A stretch of 64,000 nt of DNA, from NCBI RefSeq assembly GCF_041438865.1, contig NZ_CP109450.1:1550001-1614000 (forward strand), in the 5' to 3' direction. The position numbers and the translations under genes are program-made. This document shows positions 53,696 through 62,296 of the stretch, piece by piece. The stretch is from Streptomyces sp. NBC_01471 (GTDB lineage Bacteria; Actinomycetota; Actinomycetes; Streptomycetales; Streptomycetaceae). The notes beneath the pieces were generated by a model. The model saw only the letters and a program-made list of their open reading frames with translations. It was not told the DNA's origin and did no database searches. The stretch's first letter is position 1. The number at the start of each line of letters is the position of its first letter.

Positions 53696-55330
53696 ATGAA
53701 CACCGGACAGCCCTGGAAACGTCGCATCGGACTGCCCCGACGGGTTTTCTCCCAGGTGCTGCTGATGCAGCTGACCATCGCCGGCGGAGTGCTGGTCGTG
53801 GCCACCGGTCTCTTCCTGCGCCCCCTCGGTGCGCAGTTGGACGACCAGGCCATGCGCCGTGCCCTCGCGATCGCCGAGACCACCGCCTCGCCCCGGCTGG
53901 CGGCGGAGCTCCTCGCCTCGCGGCCGACGCCCGCCGGCCCCGTCCAGGCCGAGGCCGAACGCATCCGGCGTGCGACCCACGCCGAGTACATCGTGGTCAT
54001 GGACGCGCGCGGGATCCGGTGGTCGCACACCACGCGCTCCGAGATCGGCCGTCCCGTGTCGACCAGCGCCGAGGCCCCGCTGTCCGGCCACGAGGTCATG
54101 CAGATCGACAGCGGCACCCTCGGCCGGTCCGCCCGGGGCAAGGTCCCGCTGCGCGACAGCCACCACCGGATCGTCGGCGCGGTGTCGGTCGGCATCAGAT
54201 ACGAGAGCGTGCGCGCGCATCTGCTCTCGGCGATCCCGGGGCTTCTCGCGTACGCCGGCGGGGCACTGGCGGCCGGGGCGCTGGCCGCGTATCTGATCTC
54301 GCGACGGCTCCAGCGGCAGACTCACGACCTTGCGTTCTCCGACATCTCGGCGCTGCTCGCCGAGCGCGAGGCGATGCTGCACGGCATCCGCGAGGGCGTC
54401 GTCGCGCTGGACGGCGCCGGCCGGATACGGCTCATGAACGACGAGGCCCAGCGGCTGCTGGACCTCGGCCCCGAGATCATCGGGCTCCCCCTCACCGAAG
54501 CGCTGGGCGCGGGGCGCACCACCGATGTGCTGGCGGGCCGGGTCACGGGCGAGGACCTGCTGGCGGTCCGCGGCCGCCGCGTCCTGGTCACCAACCGGAT
54601 GCCCACCGACGACGGGGGCGCCGTGGCCACCCTCCGCGACCGGACCGAGCTGGAGCGGCTGGGCCGTGAACTCGACTCCACCCGTGGGCTGATCGACGCA
54701 CTGCGCGCCCAGGACCACGAGCACGCCAACCGGATGCACACCCTGCTCGGCCTCCTCGAACTGGAGATGCACGACGAGGCCGCGGAGTTCATCGCCGAGG
54801 TGGTCGGGGCGCACCGCACCACTGCCGAGCAGGTCACCGAGAAGATCCACGATCCGCTGCTCGCCGCTCTGCTGGTCGGCAAGGCCACCGTGGCGGCCGA
54901 ACGCGGGGTCGCTCTGCACCTCACCCCGGAAACGCTGCTGCCCGACCGGCTGGTCGACCCGCAGGGTCTGGTGACGATCGTGGGCAATCTGGTGGACAAC
55001 GCCCTGGACGCGGTGTCCGGTTCGGCCGGTGCGCGGGTGGAGGTCGAGCTGGTCACCGAGGGTCACACGGCCGTCCTGCGGGTCTGCGACAGCGGCGGGG
55101 GGATACCGCAGGAGCAGCATGAGCTGATCTTCACGGAGGGCTGGTCGACCAAGAAGCCGCCCGCGCACGGGAAGCGTGGCCTGGGGTTGCCGCTGGTGCG
55201 CAGACTCGCCGAGCGGCAGGGCGGCAGCGCCCGGGTCGGCTCCGGTGCGGACGGCGGCGCCGAGTTCACCGTCCTACTCCCTGAGGCGCTGACCGGGCAG
55301 CGGACAGCGGCGCGGGAGACAGCGGTCTGA
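53696..55330 (+). CDS. CitA/DcuS-type sensor histidine kinase
   Basis: 544 residues. Two membrane helices (about 20-42 and 180-200) enclose an extracytoplasmic PAS-like sensor (IVVMDARGIRWSHTTRSEIG), typical of citrate/C4-dicarboxylate sensors. A cytosolic PAS follows (GIREGVVALDGAGRIRLMN), then the H-box RAQDHEHANRMH (His341) and an ATPase domain (VGNLVDNALDAV, KRGLGLPLVRRLAE). The likely regulator partner lies 7 kb downstream at 62297. No Shine-Dalgarno is evident; a TACCGT element suggests a near-leaderless mRNA. Confidence 0.88.
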   Translation: MNTGQPWKRRIGLPRRVFSQVLLMQLTIAGGVLVVATGLFLRPLGAQLDDQAMRRALAIAETTASPRLAAELLASRPTPAGPVQAEAERIRRATHAEYIVVMDARGIRWSHTTRSEIGRPVSTSAEAPLSGHEVMQIDSGTLGRSARGKVPLRDSHHRIVGAVSVGIRYESVRAHLLSAIPGLLAYAGGALAAGALAAYLISRRLQRQTHDLAFSDISALLAEREAMLHGIREGVVALDGAGRIRLMNDEAQRLLDLGPEIIGLPLTEALGAGRTTDVLAGRVTGEDLLAVRGRRVLVTNRMPTDDGGAVATLRDRTELERLGRELDSTRGLIDALRAQDHEHANRMHTLLGLLELEMHDEAAEFIAEVVGAHRTTAEQVTEKIHDPLLAALLVGKATVAAERGVALHLTPETLLPDRLVDPQGLVTIVGNLVDNALDAVSGSAGARVEVELVTEGHTAVLRVCDSGGGIPQEQHELIFTEGWSTKKPPAHGKRGLGLPLVRRLAERQGGSARVGSGADGGAEFTVLLPEALTGQRTAARETAV

Positions 55331-55379
55331 CGACCGTCGGGCTGACGACCGGGCAGCGCACACCGGCACGGACGACGGC

Positions 55380-55419
55380 GGGCAGGAGCGCGCCGGGCAT
55401 GTCCGGTGCGCTCCTGCCC
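55380..55419. terminator. Bidirectional terminator after the CitA-type kinase gene
   Basis: Perfect 12-bp stem GGGCAGGAGCGC/GCGCTCCTGCCC, plus an internal CCGG/CCGG pairing, between convergent genes. Confidence 0.75.
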
Positions 55420-55451
55420 CTCGGGCGAAGGACTCTGGTCGCCGGCCCCGG

Positions 55452-55963
55452 CTACGCCTCAGCCTCCGCCTTCACACCGGCCAGCGTCGCCTCGATGCCA
55501 TTGCGCAGCAGGTCGAGCCGACTGGCGATGATCTCCTTCTCCTTCTCCGGGTGCTTCTCGACGAAGTCGTGCATCGGGCCGCGGGCAGTTCCGATCCGCA
55601 TGCCGTGCTGAAGACGGGTGCCGGACCCTCCCGTGACCGCCTCCAGCGTGTACGTCCATATGGCCAGCGGATCGCCGCCCCGCCGGTCGTCGGTGTAGAC
55701 GACCTCCCACTGGAAGGTGCGCGGCTCCTCCATCTCCGTGATGCGGCTGACGGTGTGCCACTCCCCCAGCACTTCATTGCGGTTGCGGCCGGAGAAACAC
55801 GCGCCGACGGCCGGGCCTTCGGCACCGTCCAGCCACGTCACTTCCTGGAGCTCCGGGCTGTGGCGGCCGAGGTCGCGATGTCCGACACGAGCTCCCACAC
55901 CTGCTCCGGTGCAGCGGCGATCTCGATTTGACACTCGACGTGCGGACCATCGGCAAGACGCAT
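55452..55963 (-). pseudogene. Frameshifted SRPBCC (polyketide cyclase-like) protein
   Basis: From ATG 55963, behind a GGAGG ribosome binding site, the frame reads IEIAAAPEQVWELVSDI and then runs into garbage and a stop. The expected continuation (DLGRHSPELQEVTWLDGAEG onward) is present in another frame. Reading is restored by removing two bases at an ATCGCGACC context (about 55873-55878), consistent with duplication of a CG dinucleotide. Repaired length would be 169 residues, right for a START-like SRPBCC domain. It is a pseudogene unless the lesion is a sequencing error. Confidence 0.8.
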
Positions 55964-56209
55964 CGATCAACCTCCAGAGGCCGTTCCGAGCCGCACACAG
56001 CCGAGGCTCGGCCTCGGATCCCGAACACGGGATCGCGGCTTCGAGCAGCGTAGTTGGTGGTGCCGACGGAGGTCTCACGGGCCTGATGGCGATGCCACCG
56101 TCAGCGCCGCAGTCCTTCCCCCCGTCGGGTGCGGTGTGCGGTGTGCGGAGGCACCGGGCCGGGGCGCTCACAGCCACGCGCCCGGCCCGGCCCGACTCCC
56201 CGGACGGGG
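55964..56209. other. Intergenic region, no gene seen
   Basis: 246 bases between the SRPBCC remnant and the deaminase stop. No supported ORF, hairpin or operator. Confidence 0.4.
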
Positions 56210-56713
56210 TCAGTTCCAGAAGCCCTCGTGGACGGCTCGGGCACCGTCCATGTCGACCGGTCCCACGACCGGTACGTCGCGCTGGCCCGCTGCGAAGACG
56301 TCACGGCAGGGAAGGGCCATCGTGGGGTTCTCCGGGTCGGCTCCGGTCATGGCGAGCAACTGGTCCTCACCCAGGGCGTAGACGACACGGCCGATGTTGG
56401 ACCAGTAGATCGCGCCCGAACACATCGCACAGGGCTCGGTGCTCGTATAGAGCGTGCAGGTACGCAGGAACTCCGCGTCGTGTGCGGCGGTGGACAGGCG
56501 CACCAGGTTGGTCTCGGCGTGACCGGTGGCGTCCCGTTCGGTCGTGACGGTGTTCTCCGCCTCCAGCAGGACCGTGCCGTCGGGGCCTGCGAGCACCGCA
56601 CCGAAGGGGTGGTTACCGGCGGCGCGGGCGCGCTGAGCGACCGTGACAGCGGTGTGCAGGTGCTGGAGGTCGGTGGCGGAGGCGGTCTGGGCGGGATGCT
56701 GGACGGCGGCCAT
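56210..56713 (-). CDS. Nucleoside/guanine deaminase family protein
   Basis: Cytidine-deaminase-fold zinc hydrolase, 167 residues. Zinc and proton-shuttle motif HAETN (the His-Ala-Glu) and the second zinc motif STEPCAMCSGA. The C-terminal HEGFWN resembles bacterial guanine deaminases, so guanine or a related purine is the likely substrate rather than cytidine. It is flanked by broken genes and by a short repeat on its upstream side. Confidence 0.85.
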   Translation of the reverse strand: MAAVQHPAQTASATDLQHLHTAVTVAQRARAAGNHPFGAVLAGPDGTVLLEAENTVTTERDATGHAETNLVRLSTAAHDAEFLRTCTLYTSTEPCAMCSGAIYWSNIGRVVYALGEDQLLAMTGADPENPTMALPCRDVFAAGQRDVPVVGPVDMDGARAVHEGFWN

Positions 56714-56740
56714 ACGGGAATCTCCTCAGGGTCGTCAACC

Positions 56741-56772
56741 GGATCTGGATCTTGGTCTGGATCTTGGTCTGG
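56741..56772. repeat. 12-bp tandem repeat upstream of the deaminase gene
   Basis: Two exact copies of ATCTTGGTCTGG (56749-56772), preceded by a truncated copy GGATCTGG. Confidence 0.9.
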
Positions 56773-56842
56773 AGGGTATCGGCCGCAGCTCACCCGGCGT
56801 CGTGAGCCGGGCGGGGTCTTGCGGACACGGCCTGCCCCGGCA

Positions 56843-57261
56843 CTAGCTGTGCGGGCCGCTGACCGGAGCGCTGCTGCCGCTGTAGGAAGGGAGAGCGGCC
56901 ACCAGCTCGGTGAGGACCGGGTCGCCCGTACAGCGACGCGGGTGAAGCTCGGCGATCTTCTGCGCGATGCCGGGGTCGTCGCTGTCGGTGGTGTCGTAGG
57001 AGACGAAGGTCTCGACCAGCGGCAGGCCGATCCGGTCGGTGTGGGCGTGCGAGGGCGCCATCAGGTACTCCCCGTACCGTCGAGGTCCTCAAGAACGAAC
57101 ACGGCGCCGTACTCGAACTCGCCGCCGACATCCCTGCCGACGACGTACCGCACGACTGCGTCCATCGACTCGCCCTGGTTGCGCAGGCCGGCGAGTGCCT
57201 CCTCGCGCTACTCGGTGGCAGCGGTCCTCTTGAAGGAGAAACGGTTGTGGTGGTAGATCAT
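56843..57261 (-). pseudogene. Broken Dabb (stress-responsive alpha/beta barrel) domain gene
   Basis: From ATG 57261 the sequence begins MIYHHNRFSFKRTAATE, then meets TAG (57208-57210, most simply CAG to TAG). In the same frame it continues into VVRYVVGRDVGGEFEYGAVF and VLEDLDG. A one-base deletion near 57074-57080 then shifts the frame to EYLMAPSHAHTDRIGLPLVE and on to a stop at 56843. Two independent lesions make decay more likely than sequencing error. The intact family is about 140 residues and dimerises as a ferredoxin-like barrel. The start overlaps the TetR stop (ATGA). Confidence 0.8.
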
Positions 57262-57917
57262 TTCTCTCCTCTTACGGTCGGACGGGACGGGCGGACGGTT
57301 GACGTCGGGCGGCGCTCCTGGGGGTTCGCGGGCGGGCCGGACCAGTAGCCGAGCAGGGCCGACACCGCCTGTTCGGCCAGGTGCAGGGCACGGTCGAATC
57401 CGACGTCCTCGATCGACCCGATGCCGGCGAGACCGTGCAGCGCGCCCCACAGCAGGTCGCTGGCGTCCTCGATACAGGGCGGTTCGGCTCCGGTCTCAGC
57501 CGCCCACGCGCGGATGATCTGCCGTGTGAAGGCGAGCACTTCCGCGGCGGCCGCGCGGCGGGTCGAGGCATCGACGTCCGTGCCGGACCCGCCCGACACG
57601 AGCTGGTACAGACCCGGCCGCAATCGAGCGAACTCCAGGTACGCGGCTGCCGCCAGGTGTGGTCCCCGCGACGCCGGTTCGCCGTCCACGGCGGTCCGCA
57701 TCCGCTCCAGCAGGTCGGCATTGACCTGCTCCAACGGCTTTCGCAGTACGGCCTCTTTGCTCGGGAAGTGCTGGTAGATCACTGGCGCGCTGTAGCCGAT
57801 CCCGGCGGCGATCCGCCGGATCGTCACGGCCTGCCAGCCCTTCGCCTCCGCCATCCGGCCGGCGCTCTCCAGGATCTCGGCGAACGTCCGCAGACACACG
57901 TCTTCCCGCTTCCCCAC
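57258..57917 (-). CDS. TetR family transcriptional regulator
   Basis: 219 residues. The N-terminal helix-turn-helix includes WQAVTIRRIAAGIGYSAPVI and YQHFPSKEAVL, and the C-terminal domain is a TetR_C-type ligand domain. It probably represses itself and the Dabb gene translationally coupled to it. GTG 57917 (VGKREDVC) has GAGGAG upstream; the longer reading frame upstream looks non-coding. The ligand is unknown. Confidence 0.85.
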   Translation of the reverse strand: MGKREDVCLRTFAEILESAGRMAEAKGWQAVTIRRIAAGIGYSAPVIYQHFPSKEAVLRKPLEQVNADLLERMRTAVDGEPASRGPHLAAAAYLEFARLRPGLYQLVSGGSGTDVDASTRRAAAAEVLAFTRQIIRAWAAETGAEPPCIEDASDLLWGALHGLAGIGSIEDVGFDRALHLAEQAVSALLGYWSGPPANPQERRPTSTVRPSRPTVRGEK

Positions 57918-57943
57918 CCGAACTCCTCGCAGCGTTGGATTAT

Positions 57944-57956
57944 CTAACAGCGTTAG
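57944..57956 (-). promoter_or_regulatory. Putative TetR operator
   Basis: Perfect palindrome CTAACAGCGTTAG (5-3-5) 27 bases upstream of the TetR gene, overlapping a TAGATA-like -10. It is A/T-rich against the local background. Autoregulation by the adjacent TetR is inferred. Confidence 0.6.
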
Positions 57957-58070
57957 TATTTTCGGGTCCCCGGATCTGCCAAGCCGGATCGTTACTCCGC
58001 CTCGCGATCGCGCACACCGGATCATCCCGCCGGGCGGCCGGACGACGCCGTTCTGAGGCACCTTCAGGAC

Positions 58071-58103
58071 ACACCCAGGGCACACCCAGCGCACACCCAG
58101 GGT
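58071..58103. repeat. Three 11-bp tandem repeats
   Basis: Copies ACACCCAGGGC, ACACCCAGCGC and ACACCCAGGGT, head to tail, between the TetR promoter and the hydrolase remnant. The rest of 57918-58311 shows no gene. Confidence 0.9.
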
Positions 58104-58311
58104 CTGAGGGGCTGGTCAATGGCTGGCGTCATGCGAGGAGTTCGGGGCCCGTCAGACGGCCATGACTTTGCCCAGGGGCGCGACACCGGCATGTTCACCG
58201 CGCTGATGGAGGGTCTCCGCCCATCCGGTTCCGTCATCCGGATACGCAGCCTCAACCCGGGTGCGCGGTTGCGGCGCCCGGCCGTCAAGCCGGACGCCGC
58301 AACCGCGCACG

Positions 58312-58923
58312 TCAGGCCGGCGAGGTGACCTCGCTGCCGAGGCACCTGGTGAAGAACCGGACCGCGCTGTCGGCCCCGAACCGGGGCAGCTCCTTGTGCT
58401 GGCCCGAGTTCACGTGCAACGACTTCTCCTTCGAGGCGAAGGCGTCGAACAGCGCAAGACCTTCCTCACGCGAGATGTGCTCGTCGTCCCACCGCATGTC
58501 GGACTCGATCGGGATGGTGATCCGCTTCGCCCTCTCGGCCAGGGCATCGGGCCGGAGCCGGCCGAAGACCGCGGCCTTGATTCTGGGTTCGATCGCCACC
58601 AGCGGGACGCCGGTGACGGTGCCCATGTTGAACCCCCAGGTGCCCATGTTGATGCCCCAGAAACCGACCGCCCCGTCGGCGCCGGCCCCCGGACGTTCGT
58701 GGAGGGCGTCCAGGGTCGCCCGGCACTCGGGCTCGGCGAGCTGCGCCCGGCCCGCCATCGCCGGGTGCTTCTTGTGGTTTCCGCCGCCGTGCCCAGCACG
58801 AGGGGCGCGCGACCGGTCGCATCGGAGGCCGGGGACCGGAGGACGCCGGGGCATCGCCCACGAGGAAGTCGCGTACGACCATGCCCTCGACGACGACTCG
58901 GCGGTGAACTGCAGAGAACGCAC
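58312..58923 (-). pseudogene. Degenerate alpha/beta hydrolase gene
   Basis: The fragments are in different frames: VVVEGMVVRDFLVGD in one, then GHGGGNHKKHPAMAGRAQ and the C-terminal part (LVAIEPRIKAAVFG to FTRCLGSEV) in another, needing at least two frame changes. The nucleophile elbow, normally WGxSMGT, is duplicated as a 21-bp repeat and reads WGINMGTWGFNMGT, with Asn where the catalytic Ser should be. The gene is thus broken in frame and in its active site. It resembles dienelactone-hydrolase-like proteins. Confidence 0.75.
58618..58659 (-). repeat. 21-bp tandem duplication in the hydrolase remnant
   Basis: Two copies of GGTGCCCATGTTGA(A/T)(C/G)CCCCA end to end, adding seven residues (WG-F/I-NMGT) at the former nucleophile elbow. 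Confidence 0.9.
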
Positions 58924-59137
58924 AGGTGTTGCCCTTCGGGGGTGCCCTGTTGTCGAGGCGCTCCCGGCGACACCTACGTCAACCGCCCGGCCATGACGGG
59001 AAGGGGGACACCCCCATCGATACAGCGTTCATGGGCCTCACCTCCCCGGCGTGTCACGGTCGCCTGCACACCACCGGCCCGGACACGACGGCCTCCAGCC
59101 CTTTCCCGGCCGCCTGATCGCACCTCCGGACAAGGCC

Positions 59138-60175
59138 CTACCGGGCCTTCTTCGCGAACTCCGTGGTGTACGTCTTGGACAGGTCCACCGCGGTGTTCTT
59201 GAGGTTGGGGTTGAACGCCTTGAGCACCTTCTCCACCGTCTCGGGGCCGTTGGCCGGCATCACACCGTCCTTGGTGAACATCGGCAGTGTCGCCTTGATC
59301 GACTCTGCGTAGAGGCCCTTGCCGCCCTGTGCGTAGTCGGCCGGCATCTTCGCCGCGATTTCCTCGGGCGAGTGCGACGACATCCATTTCAGGGTCTTCA
59401 CCAACGCGTTGACCAGCTTCTGCACCGCCGGCTTGTGGCCGTCCACCCAGTCGGCGTTCATGTAGAGGCTGGACGAGGGATAGGGGCCCCCGAGCGCCGC
59501 CTGCGAGCCCTCGGGGGTGCGCATGTCGATGAGGACCTTGCCGAGCTTCTGGTCGATGATGTTCGCGACCGTCGGGTCGGTCGTCATCCCGCCCTGGATC
59601 GAGCCCTGTTTCAGGGCGGCGATGAACGTCTGCCCCGCACCCACCGCCACGGGTGTGAAGTCGCTGCTCCGGCCACCCCCGCGTACCGCCAGATACTTGG
59701 TGAGGAAGTCGGTGGACGAACCGAGGCCGGTGACACCCAGCTTCTTGCCCTTGAAGTCCTTGGGCCCGGTGAGAGACCCGGCGGCCTTGTTGGAGACCAC
59801 TTCGACCTCGCCGGGCGCATGGGAGAACTGAACCACTGACTCCACGTGCTTGCCCTTGGACTGGAGATCCAGCGTGTGGTCGTAGAAGCCGACCGTGCCC
59901 TGGACATCCCCGGAGACCAGCGCGGTTTCGGCCTGGACACCCGCGGGTTCGGTCAGCAGCGAGACGTCGAGGCCCTCGTCCTTGAAGTATCCGAGCCGCT
60001 GGGTGAGCATCGCGGGCAGGTAGATGACCTTGTCCAGGCCACCCACCATGATCTTGATCTTGTTGGCATTCTTGCCCTCACCCGGGGAGTCGCCGCCACA
60101 GCCGGTGAGCGCGGTCAGCGCCAGCACACCTGTCACCGCGACTGCCGACACTCTGCTGATGGTGCGCATGTTCAT
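59138..60175 (-). CDS. Nitrate/sulfonate/taurine-type ABC substrate-binding lipoprotein
   Basis: 345 residues. Lipoprotein signal with lipobox LTGC (Cys26). The body is an NMT1/SsuA-like periplasmic-binding fold (YLPAMLTQRLGYFKDEGLDV, LKQGSIQGGMTTDPTVANII). The ligand could be an aliphatic sulfonate, taurine, nitrate or thiamine precursor; nothing here decides it. ATG 60175 with AGGGA upstream is preferred over GTG 60178. A 205-base gap with tandem repeats separates it from the permease gene. Confidence 0.85.
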   Translation of the reverse strand: MNMRTISRVSAVAVTGVLALTALTGCGGDSPGEGKNANKIKIMVGGLDKVIYLPAMLTQRLGYFKDEGLDVSLLTEPAGVQAETALVSGDVQGTVGFYDHTLDLQSKGKHVESVVQFSHAPGEVEVVSNKAAGSLTGPKDFKGKKLGVTGLGSSTDFLTKYLAVRGGGRSSDFTPVAVGAGQTFIAALKQGSIQGGMTTDPTVANIIDQKLGKVLIDMRTPEGSQAALGGPYPSSSLYMNADWVDGHKPAVQKLVNALVKTLKWMSSHSPEEIAAKMPADYAQGGKGLYAESIKATLPMFTKDGVMPANGPETVEKVLKAFNPNLKNTAVDLSKTYTTEFAKKAR

Positions 60176-60211
60176 CACGTCCCTGTGATTCGTACGGAAC
60201 CGCTTGGTGCG

Positions 60212-60281
60212 GAATTTCCCTCTACCGAATTGCCCTCTACCGAATTGACTTGTGGCGAATTGCCTTGTGCTGAATTGCCGG
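60212..60281. repeat. 15-bp tandem repeat between permease and binding-protein genes
   Basis: Four full units of about 15 bp, starting GAATTTCCCTCTACC, then GAATTGCCCTCTACC, GAATTGACTTGTGGC and GAATTGCCTTGTGCT, plus a partial fifth (GAATTGCCGG). They lie in the leader of the binding-protein gene. GAATT recurs exactly every 15 bases, about 1.4 helical turns. Confidence 0.9.
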
Positions 60282-60380
60282 AAGGTCCGGGGCTGAGGTA
60301 CCGGCTCCGGAGGGGCGCCGAATCCGGGGGGCCGGGTCCGGGAAATACCGGATCCGCAGGCACCCGTTGGCGCCGCGCCG

Positions 60381-61304
60381 TCAGCGCTCGCTGCCGGCTT
60401 CGACCGGACGCCACCTGAACAGCCGCCGCTCGGCGAAGGTCAGCAGTCCTTCGGTGATCAGCGCGACGACCGCGAGGATCACCATCGCCGCATACACGCC
60501 AGCGGCGTTGAAGGTGCCCTGGGAGGCGGAGACCAGCAGTCCCAGGCCTTTGGTCGCGCCGATGTACTCGCCGACGATCGCGCCGATGAGCGCGAAGCCG
60601 AAGCTGACATGAAGGCTGGTGAAGATCCAGGAGGTGGCGGAGGGGATCACTACCTGGAAGGTGACGCGCCGGTTGCTCGCCCCGAGGATCCGGGCGTTGG
60701 CCACCAGATTGCGGTCGACTTCCCTGGCCCCCTGGAAGGCGTTGAAGAAGACGGGGAAAAAGACCAGCACGACGGCGGAGGCGACCTTCGAGGCGGGGCC
60801 GAGTCCGAACCAGATGAGGAAGACCGGCGCCAGCACGATACGCGGAATGGCGTTGAGGACCTTGATGTACGGGCCGAGCACATCGGAGAGGAAACGGATG
60901 CGGCCAAGGGTGATGCCCAGGACCACACCGGTGATCACACCGATGACCCAGCCGAGCAGCGCCTCGTACATCGTGTACCAGATCTGTTCCCAGAGGGATC
61001 CCTGAGCGGTGCCATGCAGCGCCCACTCCCGTATCTGGTCCCAGATCTTGGACGGCATCGAGAAGTTGAAGGGGTCGATGACCTTGGCGCGGGCCAGGAT
61101 CTCCCAGAGAGCGACCACGGCGATCAGCAGCAGCACGCGGCTCACGTACACCACGGCACGGCGGTTGCGGGCGGCCCGCCGGCGCTCCTCGGTCCGGCCG
61201 GTCCTCTTGTCGGGGGTGGCCACCGGGCCGGCGGACGACAGGGCGGTGGTGGCGGCGCCCGGCATGGGCTCGGTCTCAGGCGGCATCGGCGGCACCTCGC
61301 TCAC
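60381..61304 (-). CDS. ABC transporter permease of the nitrate/sulfonate/taurine family
   Basis: 307 residues, about six transmembrane segments after a disordered 45-residue N-terminus. The conserved loop NARILGASNRRVTFQVVIP is the EAA motif that contacts the ATPase. It overlaps the ATPase gene by 29 bases, so the two are co-translated. Confidence 0.87.
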   Translation of the reverse strand: MSEVPPMPPETEPMPGAATTALSSAGPVATPDKRTGRTEERRRAARNRRAVVYVSRVLLLIAVVALWEILARAKVIDPFNFSMPSKIWDQIREWALHGTAQGSLWEQIWYTMYEALLGWVIGVITGVVLGITLGRIRFLSDVLGPYIKVLNAIPRIVLAPVFLIWFGLGPASKVASAVVLVFFPVFFNAFQGAREVDRNLVANARILGASNRRVTFQVVIPSATSWIFTSLHVSFGFALIGAIVGEYIGATKGLGLLVSASQGTFNAAGVYAAMVILAVVALITEGLLTFAERRLFRWRPVEAGSER

Positions 61305-62091
61305 GGGTGATACGGACTTCCTCGCCCAGCGAGGACCAGATCTCCCGGTAGATCTCGACGAACCGGGGCTCGAGCCGCACAGCCTCGACCTTGCGAGGCC
61401 TGGGCAGGTCGATGTCGAAGACCTGTTTGACGGTCGCCGGGCCCGCCGTCATCACCACCACCCGGTCGGCGAGCGCGATGGACTCCTCCAGGTCATGGGT
61501 GACGAAGACGACCGACGTCCCGGTGCCCGCGCAGAGTTCGAGGAGTTCGTCGGACATCAGCGCCCGGGTCTGGACGTCGAGCGCGGAGAAGGGCTCGTCC
61601 ATCAGCAGGATCTCGGGGTCGTTGACAAAGGTCGCGGCGAGCGCGACCCGCTTGCGCTGGCCCCCGGAGAGCTGGTGGGGATAGCGGTCCTCGAAGGAGG
61701 AGAGGCCGACGCGGGCCAGCCACTCGCGGGCCTTCTCCTTGGCCTCGGCCTTCGTCGCGCCGCGGAAACGCGGACCCGCCATCACATTGGACAGGACCGT
61801 CCGCCAGGGGAAGACGGCGTCCTGCTGGAAGACGAATCCGACCTTGTCGCCGATGCCGCGAACCGGTTCGCCGGCCACCAGCACCTCGCCCTCGGTGGGC
61901 TCCTCCAGGCCGCTGACCAAGGTCAGCGTGGTCGATTTGCCGCAGCCTGTGGGGCCGACGACGGCGACGAACTCACCGCGCCCGACGGTGAGATCCAACT
62001 CCCGCACGGCGGTGTGCGGCACCCCCGACGGGGTGCGGAACACCTTGCTGGCGCCTCGCAGCTCAATGGCGGGGCTCATGTCTGTGCTCAT
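61276..62091 (-). CDS. ABC transporter ATP-binding protein of the nitrate/sulfonate/taurine family
   Basis: 271 residues. Walker A GPTGCGKST, Q-loop VFQQDAVFPW, signature LSGGQRKR, Walker B ILLMDEPFSALD and the H-loop THD are all intact. It energises the adjacent permease. ATG 62091 was chosen; ATG 62079 is an alternative. A TACGGT element lies about eight bases upstream. Confidence 0.9.
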   Translation of the reverse strand: MSTDMSPAIELRGASKVFRTPSGVPHTAVRELDLTVGRGEFVAVVGPTGCGKSTTLTLVSGLEEPTEGEVLVAGEPVRGIGDKVGFVFQQDAVFPWRTVLSNVMAGPRFRGATKAEAKEKAREWLARVGLSSFEDRYPHQLSGGQRKRVALAATFVNDPEILLMDEPFSALDVQTRALMSDELLELCAGTGTSVVFVTHDLEESIALADRVVVMTAGPATVKQVFDIDLPRPRKVEAVRLEPRFVEIYREIWSSLGEEVRITRERGAADAA

Positions 62092-62225
62092 GAACCGGGA
62101 CCGTAGATGTGGCACACAGCACAGCGGCAGGCTTGTGGGCGCAAGGCAGTCTTCTGCCTGCAAGAGACTGTTGTGCTCGTTTTGCGCGCGCTACAACTAC
62201 GTGGTTAACAAGAACGACTCAGACC

Positions 62226-62288
62226 GGTACGGACAGAGCCGGTCCGGTACGGACAGAGCCGTATGGACAGAGCCGGTATGGACAGAGA
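62226..62288. repeat. Four imperfect copies of a GGTACGGACAGAGCC repeat
   Basis: Copies start at 62226, 62246, 62261 and 62275, the last two reading GTATGGACAGAGCC and GGTATGGACAGAG. The array ends nine bases before the response regulator start, in the promoter/leader shared with the divergent ABC operon. It could be a multi-copy binding site or simply slippage. Confidence 0.85.
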
Positions 62289-62296
62289 GCGGCCCG

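Noticed and set aside
58924..59137. Plus-strand ORF at 58926-59117
   Set aside because: Low-complexity translation with no ribosome binding site; not supported as a gene.
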